64,000 nucleotides of DNA from Planococcus rifietoensis (GCF_001465795.2 NZ_CP013659.2:124001-188000); one strand, 5' to 3'. Positions 16,142 through 24,459 are shown, counted from the stretch's first letter. The notes: generated by a model not told the origin, from the sequence alone. Program-made: numbers and translations.

Positions 16142-17425
16142 TTATACTTTCCCTGAAGCTGGCCGTTCTTCGCCAAGCTGGTTCAGGCGGTCTGCAAAAT
16201 TATCCGCTCTGCCGGATGAACCGCGCAGCACGTCTTGCATTGAATAAGCCTGTGATCCGTGTTCTGCAAAATCCAAGCCGGTTTCTTCCTCTTCGGCTGT
16301 CACACGCAACGGCGTCACGATGCTGATCAATAGAAGGACGGCGCCCGTAGACAAGGATGCCCAAGCGATGACGGCCAGTACGCCGACTGCCTGGATGCCG
16401 AGAATTTCAGCTCCTCCTCCGTAAAGCAATCCGCCGTTCACATCGAAGAATCCGATCGCGAGAGTTCCCCAAATCCCTGCGATTCCGTGAACCGATACAG
16501 CCCCCACTGGATCGTCCACGCGAATTTTCGTATCCAATAGATGGACAGCTTCCGTCATGATGATGCCGGCGATCAAGCCGATCAAAATTGCACCGAGGAA
16601 GGATACATTGGCAGCGCCGGCAGTGATGCCGACAAGCCCTGCAAGTGCACCGTTCATCGTCAATGTGCCGTCAATGCGGCCGTAGCGGAAGCGGGTGTAA
16701 AGCGCCGTAGCCAAAACACCGGCGGATGCTGCGAGCAAAGTGTTGGCAATGACGGGCGGAACGAGCGCAGGGTCTGCTGCGAGTGTGCTGCCGCCGTTAA
16801 AGCCGAACCAGCCAAGCCATAGGATGAACACGCCAAGCGCGCCAAGCGGCAAGCTGTGGCCAGGGATCGTATTGACGGTTTTGCCGGAATACTTCCCGAG
16901 ACGCGGCCCAATTTTCCAAGCTGCGATAAAGGCAGCGACGGCACCCGTCAAGTGGACGACGGTGGAACCGGCGAAGTCGATAAAGCCGATTTCAGACAAC
17001 CAGCCGCCTCCCCATACCCAGTGGCCGACAATCGGATAGATGATGGCTGTCATGGCAACGGTCAGCAGGATATAAGCGGTCAAGTGCATGCGTTCTGCGA
17101 CAGCACCTGAGATGATTGTGGCGCAGGTGGCGGCAAAGACTGCCTGGAACACGAAGAATCCGATATCCGTGACACCCGATAAAGCGAATCCTTCTGTGCC
17201 GATCAAGCCGAACGATGACGGCCCGAACATCAATGCGTAGCCGACAATGAAATAAAGGATGGAGCCAAGTGAAATGGTGATCATGTTTTTCATCAAAATA
17301 TTAAGGGTATTTTTAGAGCGAGTGAATCCTGTTTCAACCATGGCGAATCCGGCGTGCATGAAAAAGACGAGCATGGCACCGAGCATGACCCACAGCATAT
17401 CGACTGAACTTTGTACAGCTTCCAT
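16142..17425 (-). CDS. amt: Ammonium transporter Amt/NrgA
   Basis: Amt-family channel of 427 residues with 11 predicted membrane helices. It opens with MLWVMLGAMLVFFMHAGFAMVE. The conserved FAGSTVVHLTGAVAAF segment carries one of the twin pore His residues, and GGALAG-like and VHGIAGIWGT segments follow with the second. The C-terminal cytoplasmic tail is present (ETGLDFAEHGSQAY) and would dock the P-II protein. It lies 12 nt after glnB, with AAGGGGAGATC before its ATG. The order glnB-amt is the reverse of nrgA-nrgB in B. subtilis. Expression should follow the two GlnR/TnrA boxes before glnB. Confidence 0.95.
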   Translation of the reverse strand: MEAVQSSVDMLWVMLGAMLVFFMHAGFAMVETGFTRSKNTLNILMKNMITISLGSILYFIVGYALMFGPSSFGLIGTEGFALSGVTDIGFFVFQAVFAATCATIISGAVAERMHLTAYILLTVAMTAIIYPIVGHWVWGGGWLSEIGFIDFAGSTVVHLTGAVAAFIAAWKIGPRLGKYSGKTVNTIPGHSLPLGALGVFILWLGWFGFNGGSTLAADPALVPPVIANTLLAASAGVLATALYTRFRYGRIDGTLTMNGALAGLVGITAGAANVSFLGAILIGLIAGIIMTEAVHLLDTKIRVDDPVGAVSVHGIAGIWGTLAIGFFDVNGGLLYGGGAEILGIQAVGVLAVIAWASLSTGAVLLLISIVTPLRVTAEEEETGLDFAEHGSQAYSMQDVLRGSSGRADNFADRLNQLGEERPASGKV

Positions 17426-17437
17426 AATGATCTCCCC

Positions 17438-17779
17438 TTATCCAATCGCGACAGTGCCGCGTTCTTTTGTTCTGATGCGGATGGCTTCTTCTACAGGAAG
17501 GATGAAGATTTTCCCGTCTCCGACTTCGCCGGTGGAGGCATAGTCAAGCAGAGCTTGGATGATGTCCTCGACTTTTTCGTCCGAGACGACCATTTCCAAT
17601 TTCAGTTTCGGGGAAAATTCCATTCGGAAGGCATTCCCTCGGAACAAGCCGACGCGCCCCTCTTGTTTGCCGATTCCCGCGATTTCAGTTACGGTCAGCC
17701 CATCAATTCCTTCAAGAGCTAATGCTTGCCGGACGTCGGCGAAAACAGAAGGGCGAATGATAGTCTCAATCTTTTTCAT
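17438..17779 (-). CDS. glnB: P-II nitrogen regulatory protein (GlnB/NrgB-type)
   Basis: P-II protein of 113 residues, a trimeric sensor of 2-oxoglutarate, ATP and ADP that controls Amt and possibly TnrA or GlnR. It has the N-terminal IETIIRPS, the T-loop region between about residues 37 and 55, and the C-terminal signature TGEVGDGKIFILPVEEAIRIRT. The T-loop position corresponding to the uridylylated Tyr51 of enterics is Phe (GNAFRMEF), so uridylylation is not expected, as in other Firmicutes. The ATG at 17779 follows GAGGAGGAAG. It is the first gene of the glnB-amt operon. Confidence 0.94.
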   Translation of the reverse strand: MKKIETIIRPSVFADVRQALALEGIDGLTVTEIAGIGKQEGRVGLFRGNAFRMEFSPKLKLEMVVSDEKVEDIIQALLDYASTGEVGDGKIFILPVEEAIRIRTKERGTVAIG

Positions 17780-17794
17780 GCTTCTTCCTCCTCG

Positions 17795-17811
17795 TGTTAG
17801 GTTTTCTAACA
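17795..17811. promoter_or_regulatory. GlnR/TnrA box 1 (TGTTA-N7-TAACA)
   Basis: A perfect match to TGTNA-N7-TNACA. It lies 16 bp before the glnB start codon and about 20-35 bp downstream of the inferred transcription start, overlapping the leader just upstream of the ribosome site. Confidence 0.85.
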
Positions 17812-17820
17812 TGTATTTCG

Positions 17821-17837
17821 TGTTAGGTTTGTTAACA
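17821..17837. promoter_or_regulatory. GlnR/TnrA box 2 (TGTTA-N7-TAACA)
   Basis: A second perfect TGTNA-N7-TNACA site, centred 26 bp from box 1. It touches the last base of the -10 element and covers the transcription start, which is a repressing position. Confidence 0.85.
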
Positions 17838-17865
17838 TATTAATCAATGTTTTCTGACAATGCAA
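17837..17865 (-). promoter_or_regulatory. Sigma-A promoter of glnB-amt
   Basis: Read on the minus strand: TTGCAT, 17 bp, TAATAT. Both GlnR/TnrA-type boxes lie at or downstream of this promoter, and none lies upstream of the -35. Confidence 0.75.
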
Positions 17866-17967
17866 GTTATATTTTTGATTTATGTAAGGTTTTATTACGT
17901 GAAAACGATTGCAAATGGCGGTAATAAAGAGAAAATTAAAATTTTAACTTATTTAAAGGGAGAGGTG

Positions 17968-18624
17968 ATGAGTGTGTATCGAATTTCACAAGAACTGGCT
18001 GAACTAGGTAAAAAGCGCATTGCGGATTTTGCTGTGGAAGGTTTTGTTTGGGGGAGTGGCCCGCAATCGCCGGCGTTGATGCTGGTCGGAGAAGCGCCAG
18101 GCGAGAACGAAGTGGAAACGGGAATTCCGTTTACCGGGCGCGCCGGAAAAGAATTGATGGCTTCATTGGAAGGAATCGGACTTGAACGAGAAGATGTCTA
18201 TATTACCAGCGCCGTCAGAAGTCGCCCGTATAAGTGGGGAGAAAAACGCACCCGAAGCGGTGAAGTGGTGAAGCGTAAATACAACCGGGCACCGAATAAA
18301 AAAGAAATTATTGCCCACGCCCCGATCCTTGATGAAGAAATTCGTGCGGTGAAGCCTCCATTAATCGTGACACTCGGCAATATCGGCTTGCAGCGGCTCG
18401 TCGGGCGTGAGGCGAAGATCATGCAATTGCATGGAACGCTGATGGAAACGCCGATCTTGTACTGGGATGAAGATAGCGGCGCGTTTTTGGAAACGCAGGA
18501 GAGCTATCACATCTTTCCGACCTTCCATCCGGCGAGCGTATTTTATAACCCGTCAGTCCGGGAATATAAGGATGCCGATTGGGAAAAACTGGGGCGATTG
18601 CTGCGTAATGAAGTGAATGAATAA
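17968..18624 (+). CDS. Uracil-DNA glycosylase superfamily protein, cysteine-free (218 aa)
   Basis: Family-4-like UDG fold protein of 218 residues. Motif A is GEAPGENE, followed by the GIPFTGRAG segment that binds DNA and uracil. The second motif appears as FHPASV instead of HPS. Ordinary family-4 enzymes hold a [4Fe-4S] cluster with four Cys; this protein has no Cys at all (for example SAVRSRP replaces VVKCRP). It may be a cluster-free repair enzyme or may have another nucleic-acid role. I chose the ATG at 17968, after AAAGGGAGAGGTG, since the upstream extension reads through AT-rich leader. A near-consensus cre-like sequence (17900-17913) lies upstream. Confidence 0.8.
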   Translation: MSVYRISQELAELGKKRIADFAVEGFVWGSGPQSPALMLVGEAPGENEVETGIPFTGRAGKELMASLEGIGLEREDVYITSAVRSRPYKWGEKRTRSGEVVKRKYNRAPNKKEIIAHAPILDEEIRAVKPPLIVTLGNIGLQRLVGREAKIMQLHGTLMETPILYWDEDSGAFLETQESYHIFPTFHPASVFYNPSVREYKDADWEKLGRLLRNEVNE

Positions 18625-18651
18625 TGGAAAATCTTTCTTTGTTGAAAAAAG

Positions 18652-18680
18652 TTGCACAAAGGAAACTTCTGGAGTAGAAT
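18652..18680 (+). promoter_or_regulatory. Sigma-A promoter of zupT
   Basis: TTGCAC, 17 bp, TAGAAT, located in the 92-bp spacer before zupT. Confidence 0.65.
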
Positions 18681-18716
18681 AGCTTTATTCATTACTACTG
18701 GAAGGAAGTTGGCTTT

Positions 18717-19526
18717 ATGGATAGTACGGTTTTATTCGCGCTTGGCTTAACGCTGTTCGCGGGGCTGGCAACCGGAATCGGCAGTTTGATCGCATTTTTT
18801 GCTTCGCGCACCAACACGAAGTTTCTGTCGGTGTCGCTCGGTTTCTCGGCGGGGGTCATGATTTATGTCTCGATGATCGAGATTTTCTTTAAAGCGAAAG
18901 ATTCGCTGACGGCTGCCCAAGGAGAGACGGCAGGGTACTGGTTGACGCTCGCCGGCTTTTTCGGCGGGATGGTCTTCATGGCAGTGCTTGACCGGATACT
19001 GCCGCAGATGGGGAACCCCCATGAAGTGCGCACGGTAGAAGATATGGACGAGGGCCCGACCAACGACGAGTATGCGCGACTCCGCAAGATGGGGATCTTT
19101 ACGGCGCTGGCTATTGCCATCCATAATTTCCCTGAAGGCATCGCGACATTCATGTCAGCGATCCAGGACCCTGCGCTCGGCATTGCCATTGCAATTGCTG
19201 TGGCGATTCATAACATTCCTGAAGGCATCGCGGTGTCCGTGCCGATTTATTATGCGACCGGCAGCCGCAAGAAAGCGTTCCAATACAGTTTCCTCTCGGG
19301 AATATCCGAACCGATCGGGGCCATTGCCGCTTGGCTATTCTTGATGCCTTTTTTGAGCGATACATTGTTCGGCATCATCTTCGCGGGTGTTGCGGGGATC
19401 ATGGTGTTCATCTCGTTGGATGAATTATTGCCGGCAGCGAAGCGTTATGACGAAGCCCATTTATCGATTTATGGATTGGTTGCCGGAATGGCGGTCATGG
19501 CTCTCAGCCTAGTCCTTCTTGCGTAA
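18717..19526 (+). CDS. zupT: ZIP-family metal transporter ZupT
   Basis: Membrane importer of divalent cations, chiefly Zn2+, of 269 residues with eight predicted helices. The metal-binding helices show the ZIP signatures HNFPEGIATF (helix 4) and HNIPEGIAVSVP (helix 5). A short acidic loop (VEDMDEGPTNDEYAR) precedes them. Length is standard for ZupT. GGAAGGAAG lies upstream of the ATG. The gene has its own promoter and ends at a terminator whose 3' arm carries the ribosome site of the next gene. No obvious Zur box is seen. Confidence 0.92.
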   Translation: MDSTVLFALGLTLFAGLATGIGSLIAFFASRTNTKFLSVSLGFSAGVMIYVSMIEIFFKAKDSLTAAQGETAGYWLTLAGFFGGMVFMAVLDRILPQMGNPHEVRTVEDMDEGPTNDEYARLRKMGIFTALAIAIHNFPEGIATFMSAIQDPALGIAIAIAVAIHNIPEGIAVSVPIYYATGSRKKAFQYSFLSGISEPIGAIAAWLFLMPFLSDTLFGIIFAGVAGIMVFISLDELLPAAKRYDEAHLSIYGLVAGMAVMALSLVLLA

Positions 19527-19537
19527 CTTGAAACTTC

Positions 19538-19577
19538 ACGCCTTCTTGACCGTATAAATGGTCAAGGAGGCGTTTTT
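19538..19577 (+). terminator. Terminator of zupT that contains the next gene's ribosome site
   Basis: A 14-bp stem (ACGCCTTCTTGACC paired with GGTCAAGGAGGCGT, one G-T pair) is followed by TTTTT. The right arm holds AAGGAGG (19564-19570), which is the ribosome site for the ATG at 19580. Readthrough transcripts would therefore hide that site. Confidence 0.85.
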
Positions 19578-19579
19578 CA

Positions 19580-20524
19580 ATGGAAGTCAAAAAGATCGAA
19601 GAAACTTATGGGCAAGTCTCGAAAGCGCTTGGGTGGGCGACAGACAAGCAAGTGTCGCTCGCAGTCACGATGATGTATTTGAGCCGAGGGCACGAATTTG
19701 ATGCAGATGCACATCTCGAAGCGTCCCAGCTCATCAAAAAGAAAGAAGGGTTCACCTCACCGCTGCGTGCGCATCTTCACCACATTGCAGCGGCATATCT
19801 GGTGCTTCGTGATGAGTCGGCTGAAGATGGGTTGGCCAAGCTCAATGCCAATCAGCAGGCACTGAACAACAGTAAGTTCTGGAAAAGTGCCTATACATAT
19901 CTCGCGGGTTTGATGATGGACTCGCCTGAACAAGCGCAGCGGGCGAGAGAGTTGTATGATGCGATGAAAGCCTATCACCCATTCCTCACTTCGAGCGAAG
20001 ATATTCCATACGTGGCTTTGCTTTCGAACCGGGAAGGCGGCGTACTGGAGCGTGCTGAAACGATGAACCGTTATTATAAAGAGTTGCGAACACAAGGGTT
20101 TTCAGCCGGCAATCATTTGCAATGGCTGAGCCAGGTTATGACCTTCGATTCGCCGGTATTTCAACCGGAAGTGGCGGGGCGCGTCGTTGCGATCCGTGAT
20201 TTCCTCAAAGCGGAGAACATCAAAGTGCGCGGAGAGCATTATCCGGTGCTTGGTTTTTTGGCTATTGCGAATGCAGACGGACAAGCGCTGGCTGATGTTG
20301 TGGAAATGGCCCGCGCACTGGATGCGTCGAAATTGTTCCGCTGGTATGGCGGATGGATTTTGCCATCAGCAGTCCAATTGGCGATGGCGGAATCGGTAGA
20401 GCTGCGTGAAAGCGAAGCGGCAGTATTTTCGGCTTCCGTGGAAATGCTTATGCAAGCGCAACAGGCAGCGATGATGCTTGGCGTGAGTGCGGTAATCGCT
20501 TCTTCCAATAATTCCGGGAGCTGA
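19580..20524 (+). CDS. DUF4003 family protein (314 aa)
   Basis: Soluble, mostly helical protein of 314 residues, recognised as DUF4003 by its N-terminal pattern (EETYGQVSKALGWATDKQVSLAVTMMYL is spread over residues 7-34) and overall size. It has no signal peptide or membrane segment and no catalytic motif that I can identify. The only ribosome site is AAGGAGG inside the terminator hairpin of zupT. The gene is thus either read from a short transcript that starts inside that stem or held low on readthrough transcripts. Function unknown. Confidence 0.8.
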   Translation: MEVKKIEETYGQVSKALGWATDKQVSLAVTMMYLSRGHEFDADAHLEASQLIKKKEGFTSPLRAHLHHIAAAYLVLRDESAEDGLAKLNANQQALNNSKFWKSAYTYLAGLMMDSPEQAQRARELYDAMKAYHPFLTSSEDIPYVALLSNREGGVLERAETMNRYYKELRTQGFSAGNHLQWLSQVMTFDSPVFQPEVAGRVVAIRDFLKAENIKVRGEHYPVLGFLAIANADGQALADVVEMARALDASKLFRWYGGWILPSAVQLAMAESVELRESEAAVFSASVEMLMQAQQAAMMLGVSAVIASSNNSGS

Positions 20525-20546
20525 TTGCGAAGCTCTCAGACATCCC

Positions 20547-20575
20547 TTGTCACTTGAAGCTTGTAACGGTATAGT
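20547..20575 (+). promoter_or_regulatory. Sigma-A promoter of the NiaP-like gene
   Basis: TTGTCA, 17 bp, TATAGT. A dyad GACA-AG-TGTC (20595-20604) lies about 13 bp downstream of the inferred start and may be an operator. Confidence 0.65.
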
Positions 20576-20594
20576 TAGGGTGTAAACAATAACA

Positions 20595-20604
20595 GACAAG
20601 TGTC
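20595..20604. promoter_or_regulatory. Dyad GACAAGTGTC, candidate operator
   Basis: A 4-2-4 inverted repeat just downstream of the inferred transcription start of the NiaP-like gene. NiaR, the niacin repressor, is a plausible binder given the gene family, but I cannot confirm its consensus here. Confidence 0.35.
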
Positions 20605-20622
20605 AAGACAAGGGGAAAGAAC

Positions 20623-21840
20623 ATGACAACTGCCACAGAAAAAAACACAAAATCCGTATCACAACGCAAATTATTGGGCGTAGCGGGGCTCGGCTGGCTA
20701 TTCGATGCCATGGACGTCGGGATCCTGGCGTTCATTATTGCTGCACTTCATGAAGATTGGGGCCTCACTTCCCAGCAGATGGGCTGGATTGGCGGCGTCA
20801 ATTCCATCGGCATGGCCGTCGGGGCGTTCATTTTTGGCATTTACGCCGATCGGGTTGGCCGTAAGAAAATCTTCATCATCACCTTATTGCTGTTCTCGCT
20901 GGCAAGCGGCATCTCGGCATTCACCACAACGCTTGCTGCTTTCCTGATTCTGCGTTTCTTTGTCGGAATGGGGCTTGGCGGAGAATTGCCGGTCGCCTCG
21001 ACTTTGGTATCGGAAAGTGTCCCGGCAAAAGATCGCGGGCGGGTGGTGGTGCTGCTGGAGAGTTTCTGGGCTGCGGGCTGGCTGGTGGCTGCGATCATTT
21101 CGTACTTCATCATTCCTGCATACGGCTGGCGGGTCGCGCTGTTGCTGACGGCATTGCCTGCGTTTTACGCGCTGTACCTGCGCATTAATCTGCCGGATTC
21201 GCCGCAATTCACAGCGAAAAAAGACGTGCTGCGCTCTGTTTCGACCAATATTCGTGACGTATGGTCAAAAACGTATCGGCGCCCGACGATGATGCTGTGG
21301 ATCGTCTGGTTTACGGTCGTCTTCTCGTATTATGGGATGTTCCTATGGCTGCCGAGCGTTATGGTGATGAAAGGATTCCCGCTCATCCAAAGTTTCCAAT
21401 ATGTATTGATCATGACGCTTGCGCAATTGCCGGGTTATTTCTCGGCTGCTTGGCTCATCGAACGCGCCGGCCGGAAGTTCGTGCTGGTGACGTATCTGAT
21501 CGGGACGGCTGCCTCCGCTTTAGCGTTTGGGAATGCGGACACCGTTACGACGCTATTGATATCAGGTGCCTTCCTATCATTCTTCAACCTCGGTGCTTGG
21601 GGAGCGCTCTACGCATATTCGCCTGAGCAGTATCCGACGGTCATCCGTGCGACAGGCACAGGCATGGCGGCGTCATTCGGCAGGATCGGCGGAATTCTTG
21701 GCCCGATCCTGGTTGGTTCGATGCTGACGGCGGGATTCGGCATCAATATCATTTTTGCGATTTTCTGCGTTTCGATTTTGATCGGCGCATTGGCGGTTGC
21801 CTTCCTTGGGACCGAAACGAAACAGATGGAATTGGAATGA
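20623..21840 (+). CDS. MFS transporter, NiaP-like (probable niacin uptake)
   Basis: Major facilitator protein of 405 residues with 12 predicted helices. The first helix motif (GWLFDAMDVGILAFIIAAL), the loop 2-3 motif GIYADRVGRKK and the stretch GMGLGGELPVASTLVSE closely resemble B. subtilis NiaP (YceI), a nicotinate transporter. This is a family-level inference, since related carriers move other organic acids. AAGGGGAAAG lies before the ATG. It has its own promoter with a small dyad downstream, and its own terminator. Confidence 0.8.
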   Translation: MTTATEKNTKSVSQRKLLGVAGLGWLFDAMDVGILAFIIAALHEDWGLTSQQMGWIGGVNSIGMAVGAFIFGIYADRVGRKKIFIITLLLFSLASGISAFTTTLAAFLILRFFVGMGLGGELPVASTLVSESVPAKDRGRVVVLLESFWAAGWLVAAIISYFIIPAYGWRVALLLTALPAFYALYLRINLPDSPQFTAKKDVLRSVSTNIRDVWSKTYRRPTMMLWIVWFTVVFSYYGMFLWLPSVMVMKGFPLIQSFQYVLIMTLAQLPGYFSAAWLIERAGRKFVLVTYLIGTAASALAFGNADTVTTLLISGAFLSFFNLGAWGALYAYSPEQYPTVIRATGTGMAASFGRIGGILGPILVGSMLTAGFGINIIFAIFCVSILIGALAVAFLGTETKQMELE

Positions 21841-21843
21841 TGA

Positions 21844-21873
21844 AACGCGGGCCGAATAAGGCCCGCGTTTTCG
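21844..21873 (+). terminator. Terminator after the NiaP-like gene
   Basis: The stem AACGCGGGCC / GGCCCGCGTT with loop GAATAA is followed by TT and a T-rich tail. Confidence 0.88.
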
Positions 21874-21959
21874 TTTTCTCTAAAGTGAAAAGAGGGAATG
21901 AGCCAAAAATAGCTAATAAGTAATGAAGAAATGAATTTAATGGAAACGAGTGTGGAGAC

Positions 21960-22793
21960 ATGGAATGGAAATGGTACCAGGAGATTGGCGAATATATGGA
22001 AAAAGCAAGGCCGCTGCTTGAAAAAAGGGAAGACCTATACAGTTTATTTCTGGGTGTGCTTGGCCAAATTGAACAAGGGCGTTATGAAACTTTCTATTTA
22101 GGGCTTGCGGAAGACGCACAAGGAATTGCTGCATTGGCTTTGATGACGCCTCCACATCCTTTGCAATTGATTGCCTTGCGGGAAGACGCGAATGTTGAAA
22201 CGCTGGCGGCGAATGCATTCCGTCAGGCGGAAATCGAAATTCCCGGCGTCATTGGGGATAAAAGGACCGCTGAAAGATTTGCGGAAGCGTGGGGAGAATT
22301 TGCGGAAATTGCGATGGACCAAGGCTTGTACAGAATTGACGCGGTACGGAAGAAACTGGCGAAAAGCCCAGGCAGCTGGCGTGTGGCGAACCGGCTTGAT
22401 GCCCCGTTGCTCGTCGATTGGTATCAATTATTCGGTGAAGATACCGGCATCGGCAATCCATCGCAAGAGGAAGCCGAAGAAAAAATTGCCGATTTCATTT
22501 CACGTAAAGAAGTGTTTCTCTGGGAAGACGAGGGGCGTGTGGTGTCCTGCATGAAAAAAGCGCGTCCGTCCAAGCATGGCATCACCGTGTCATTTGTTTT
22601 TACGCCGAGAGAGCTTCGGAAAAAAGGCTATGCACGTACGCTTGTCGCGGAAGTTACGGAAGAGCTGCTCAATGAATATGATTTTGCGATGCTTTATACC
22701 GACTTGGCGAATGGCACCTCCAATAAGATTTACCAGGAAATCGGCTATGAACAAATCGCCAATCCAATGCACTTGAAATTTGGGCAACTGTAA
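21960..22793 (+). CDS. GNAT-family N-acetyltransferase (277 aa)
   Basis: Cytoplasmic protein of 277 residues with a C-terminal GNAT fold (about 140-277). The acetyl-CoA pyrophosphate loop appears in FTPRELRKKGYARTLVAEV (Q/R-x-x-G-x-A type). The N-terminal half (1-135) is a second, degenerate acetyltransferase-like or substrate domain, as seen in two-domain YncA or FR47-like proteins. The substrate is unknown. GGAG lies just upstream of the ATG. It is separated from the niaP terminator by about 85 bp and from the next operon by 62 bp. Confidence 0.8.
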   Translation: MEWKWYQEIGEYMEKARPLLEKREDLYSLFLGVLGQIEQGRYETFYLGLAEDAQGIAALALMTPPHPLQLIALREDANVETLAANAFRQAEIEIPGVIGDKRTAERFAEAWGEFAEIAMDQGLYRIDAVRKKLAKSPGSWRVANRLDAPLLVDWYQLFGEDTGIGNPSQEEAEEKIADFISRKEVFLWEDEGRVVSCMKKARPSKHGITVSFVFTPRELRKKGYARTLVAEVTEELLNEYDFAMLYTDLANGTSNKIYQEIGYEQIANPMHLKFGQL

Positions 22794-22855
22794 CGGGAGT
22801 AAAGCCCTGTGTATAAGGGTATAGAAAAACGACCAATTGAAAGGGGGCGAAGCGA

Positions 22856-23824
22856 ATGATCCGCTTTGACAAGGTCACAAAACGATTTCCGGACGGTACG
22901 GAAGCGTTGAAAGACGTTACGCTCGATTTGCCCGCACGCCAGCTGACTGCCATCATCGGCCCCAGTGGATGCGGAAAAACGACCTTGATGAAAATGGTGA
23001 ACAAGCTCGAAAATCCGACAGCAGGCGCCATATACATAGACGATGAGCCGATCACCGGCATGGATGAGGTGAAGTTAAGGCGGTCGATCGGCTATGTCAT
23101 TCAGCGCATCGGCCTGTTTCCCCATATGACCATCGCTGACAATGTCTCGCTTGTCCCGAAGCTATTGAACTGGCCGGCTGATAAAACCGACGACCGCTCG
23201 AAAGAATTGCTGCAATTAGTCGGATTGGACCCTGCTGTTTTCATGGATCGCTATCCTCTGGAATTGAGTGGCGGGCAGCAGCAACGTGTCGGCGTCGTCC
23301 GTGCACTAGCGGGTGATCCGAATATCGTGCTGATGGATGAGCCTTTTTCGGCGCTCGACCCGATCAGCCGCGAACAATTGCAGGATGAGCTGCGCCATTT
23401 GCAGCAGGAAATCCATAAAACGATCATTTTCGTCACCCATGATATGGACGAGGCCTTGAAAATCGCCGATACGATCGTCGTGATGAAAGATGGGCAAGTC
23501 GAACAGATCGGGACGCCGCAGCAATTGATCGATGAACCCGCCAATGAATTTGTGCGCAACTTTATCGGCACTGAACGCATCAACCAGAAACGTTCATTTG
23601 GAGACCGGCGTTTGAAGGAATTCGCGTTTCTTTTCGATACGGACTGGGCAGGAGAAGCGGAAGAGGTGGAAGCCAAATTGTCGGTCAGCGATGCGCATCA
23701 GCTATTGGAGCAAAGCGGCAAACCGCGCTTGGCTATAATCGATGAAGGAACATTAGTCGGCTTTGCCGGAGAGCGGGAATTGCTTAGAGCTGCCCTTCAT
23801 GTTGAGAAGGAGGCGACCGTATGA
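22856..23824 (+). CDS. Osmoprotectant-type ABC importer ATPase (OpuCA/EgtU-type), short CBS tail
   Basis: ATP-binding subunit of 322 residues for a quaternary-amine class importer. Walker A is GPSGCGKT, the Q-loop region is VIQRIGLFPHMT (typical of ProV/OpuCA), the signature is LSGGQQQR, Walker B is IVLMDEP and the switch is VTHD. OpuCA proteins of about 380 residues carry two CBS domains. Here only about 80 residues follow the ABC domain, enough for one incomplete CBS-like unit (about 265-320). Osmotic gating may therefore differ. It overlaps the permease gene by 4 nt. AAGGGGGCG precedes the start. Confidence 0.88.
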   Translation: MIRFDKVTKRFPDGTEALKDVTLDLPARQLTAIIGPSGCGKTTLMKMVNKLENPTAGAIYIDDEPITGMDEVKLRRSIGYVIQRIGLFPHMTIADNVSLVPKLLNWPADKTDDRSKELLQLVGLDPAVFMDRYPLELSGGQQQRVGVVRALAGDPNIVLMDEPFSALDPISREQLQDELRHLQQEIHKTIIFVTHDMDEALKIADTIVVMKDGQVEQIGTPQQLIDEPANEFVRNFIGTERINQKRSFGDRRLKEFAFLFDTDWAGEAEEVEAKLSVSDAHQLLEQSGKPRLAIIDEGTLVGFAGERELLRAALHVEKEATV

Positions 23825-24459
23825 ATGCGTTTTTCGATACACTTGTAAGCCGCCAGGACATGATTCAAGATGCTTTTATCGAACATATTTATTTATCCTT
23901 TGTCGCTGTAGCGATCGGCATTGCAATTGCTCTGCCGACAGGGATTATGATCGCCCGCTACCGGCGCTTTGCCGAACCGATCATCGGAGTCACTGCTATT
24001 TTCCAGACGATACCAAGTTTAGCTTTATTTGGATTTTTAGTGCCGATCTTGGGCATCGGTTCCCCGACGGCTTTAATTGCGCTGATTATTTATGCGCTAT
24101 TGCCGATTTTGCGCAATACTTATGCCGGCATTGTCGGAGTGGATGGATCTACCATTGAAGCAGGGCGTGGAATGGGCATGACGAGAACACAAATCCTGCG
24201 CCAGATTGAATTGCCGTTGGCGCTGCCGTTCATTATGGCCGGTATCCGCACTGCGACGGTTTTGACAGTCGGCATCGCGACGCTCGCGACTTTTGTTGGT
24301 GCTGGCGGGCTTGGTGATATCATCTATCGAGGCTTGCAATCGTACAATAATTCGCTGGTTCTAGCAGGTGCACTGCCGGTTGCCTTGTTGGCGATCGGGT
24401 TTGATTTGATTTTGAAGTGGATTGAAAAACGCGCCACGCCGAAAGGCTTGAAAACCTAA
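23821..24459 (+). CDS. Osmoprotectant-type ABC importer permease (OpuCB-like)
   Basis: Permease of 212 residues with five to six membrane helices. The binding-protein-dependent transport signature lies around EAGRGMGMTRTQILRQIELPLALP, which carries the EAA-type loop that contacts the ATPase. Size and composition match single-domain OpuBB/OpuCB/YehW subunits. Only one permease gene is present, so the channel is probably a homodimer, unlike OpuC, which has two. It starts by ATGA overlap with the ATPase gene. Confidence 0.9.
   Translation: MNAFFDTLVSRQDMIQDAFIEHIYLSFVAVAIGIAIALPTGIMIARYRRFAEPIIGVTAIFQTIPSLALFGFLVPILGIGSPTALIALIIYALLPILRNTYAGIVGVDGSTIEAGRGMGMTRTQILRQIELPLALPFIMAGIRTATVLTVGIATLATFVGAGGLGDIIYRGLQSYNNSLVLAGALPVALLAIGFDLILKWIEKRATPKGLKT

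Noticed and set aside
17900..17913. cre site before the uracil-DNA glycosylase-like gene (TGAAAACGATTGCA)
   Set aside because: It differs from consensus at a W position, lies in an AT-rich leader without a clear promoter, and has no metabolic reason. It is left as a note only.
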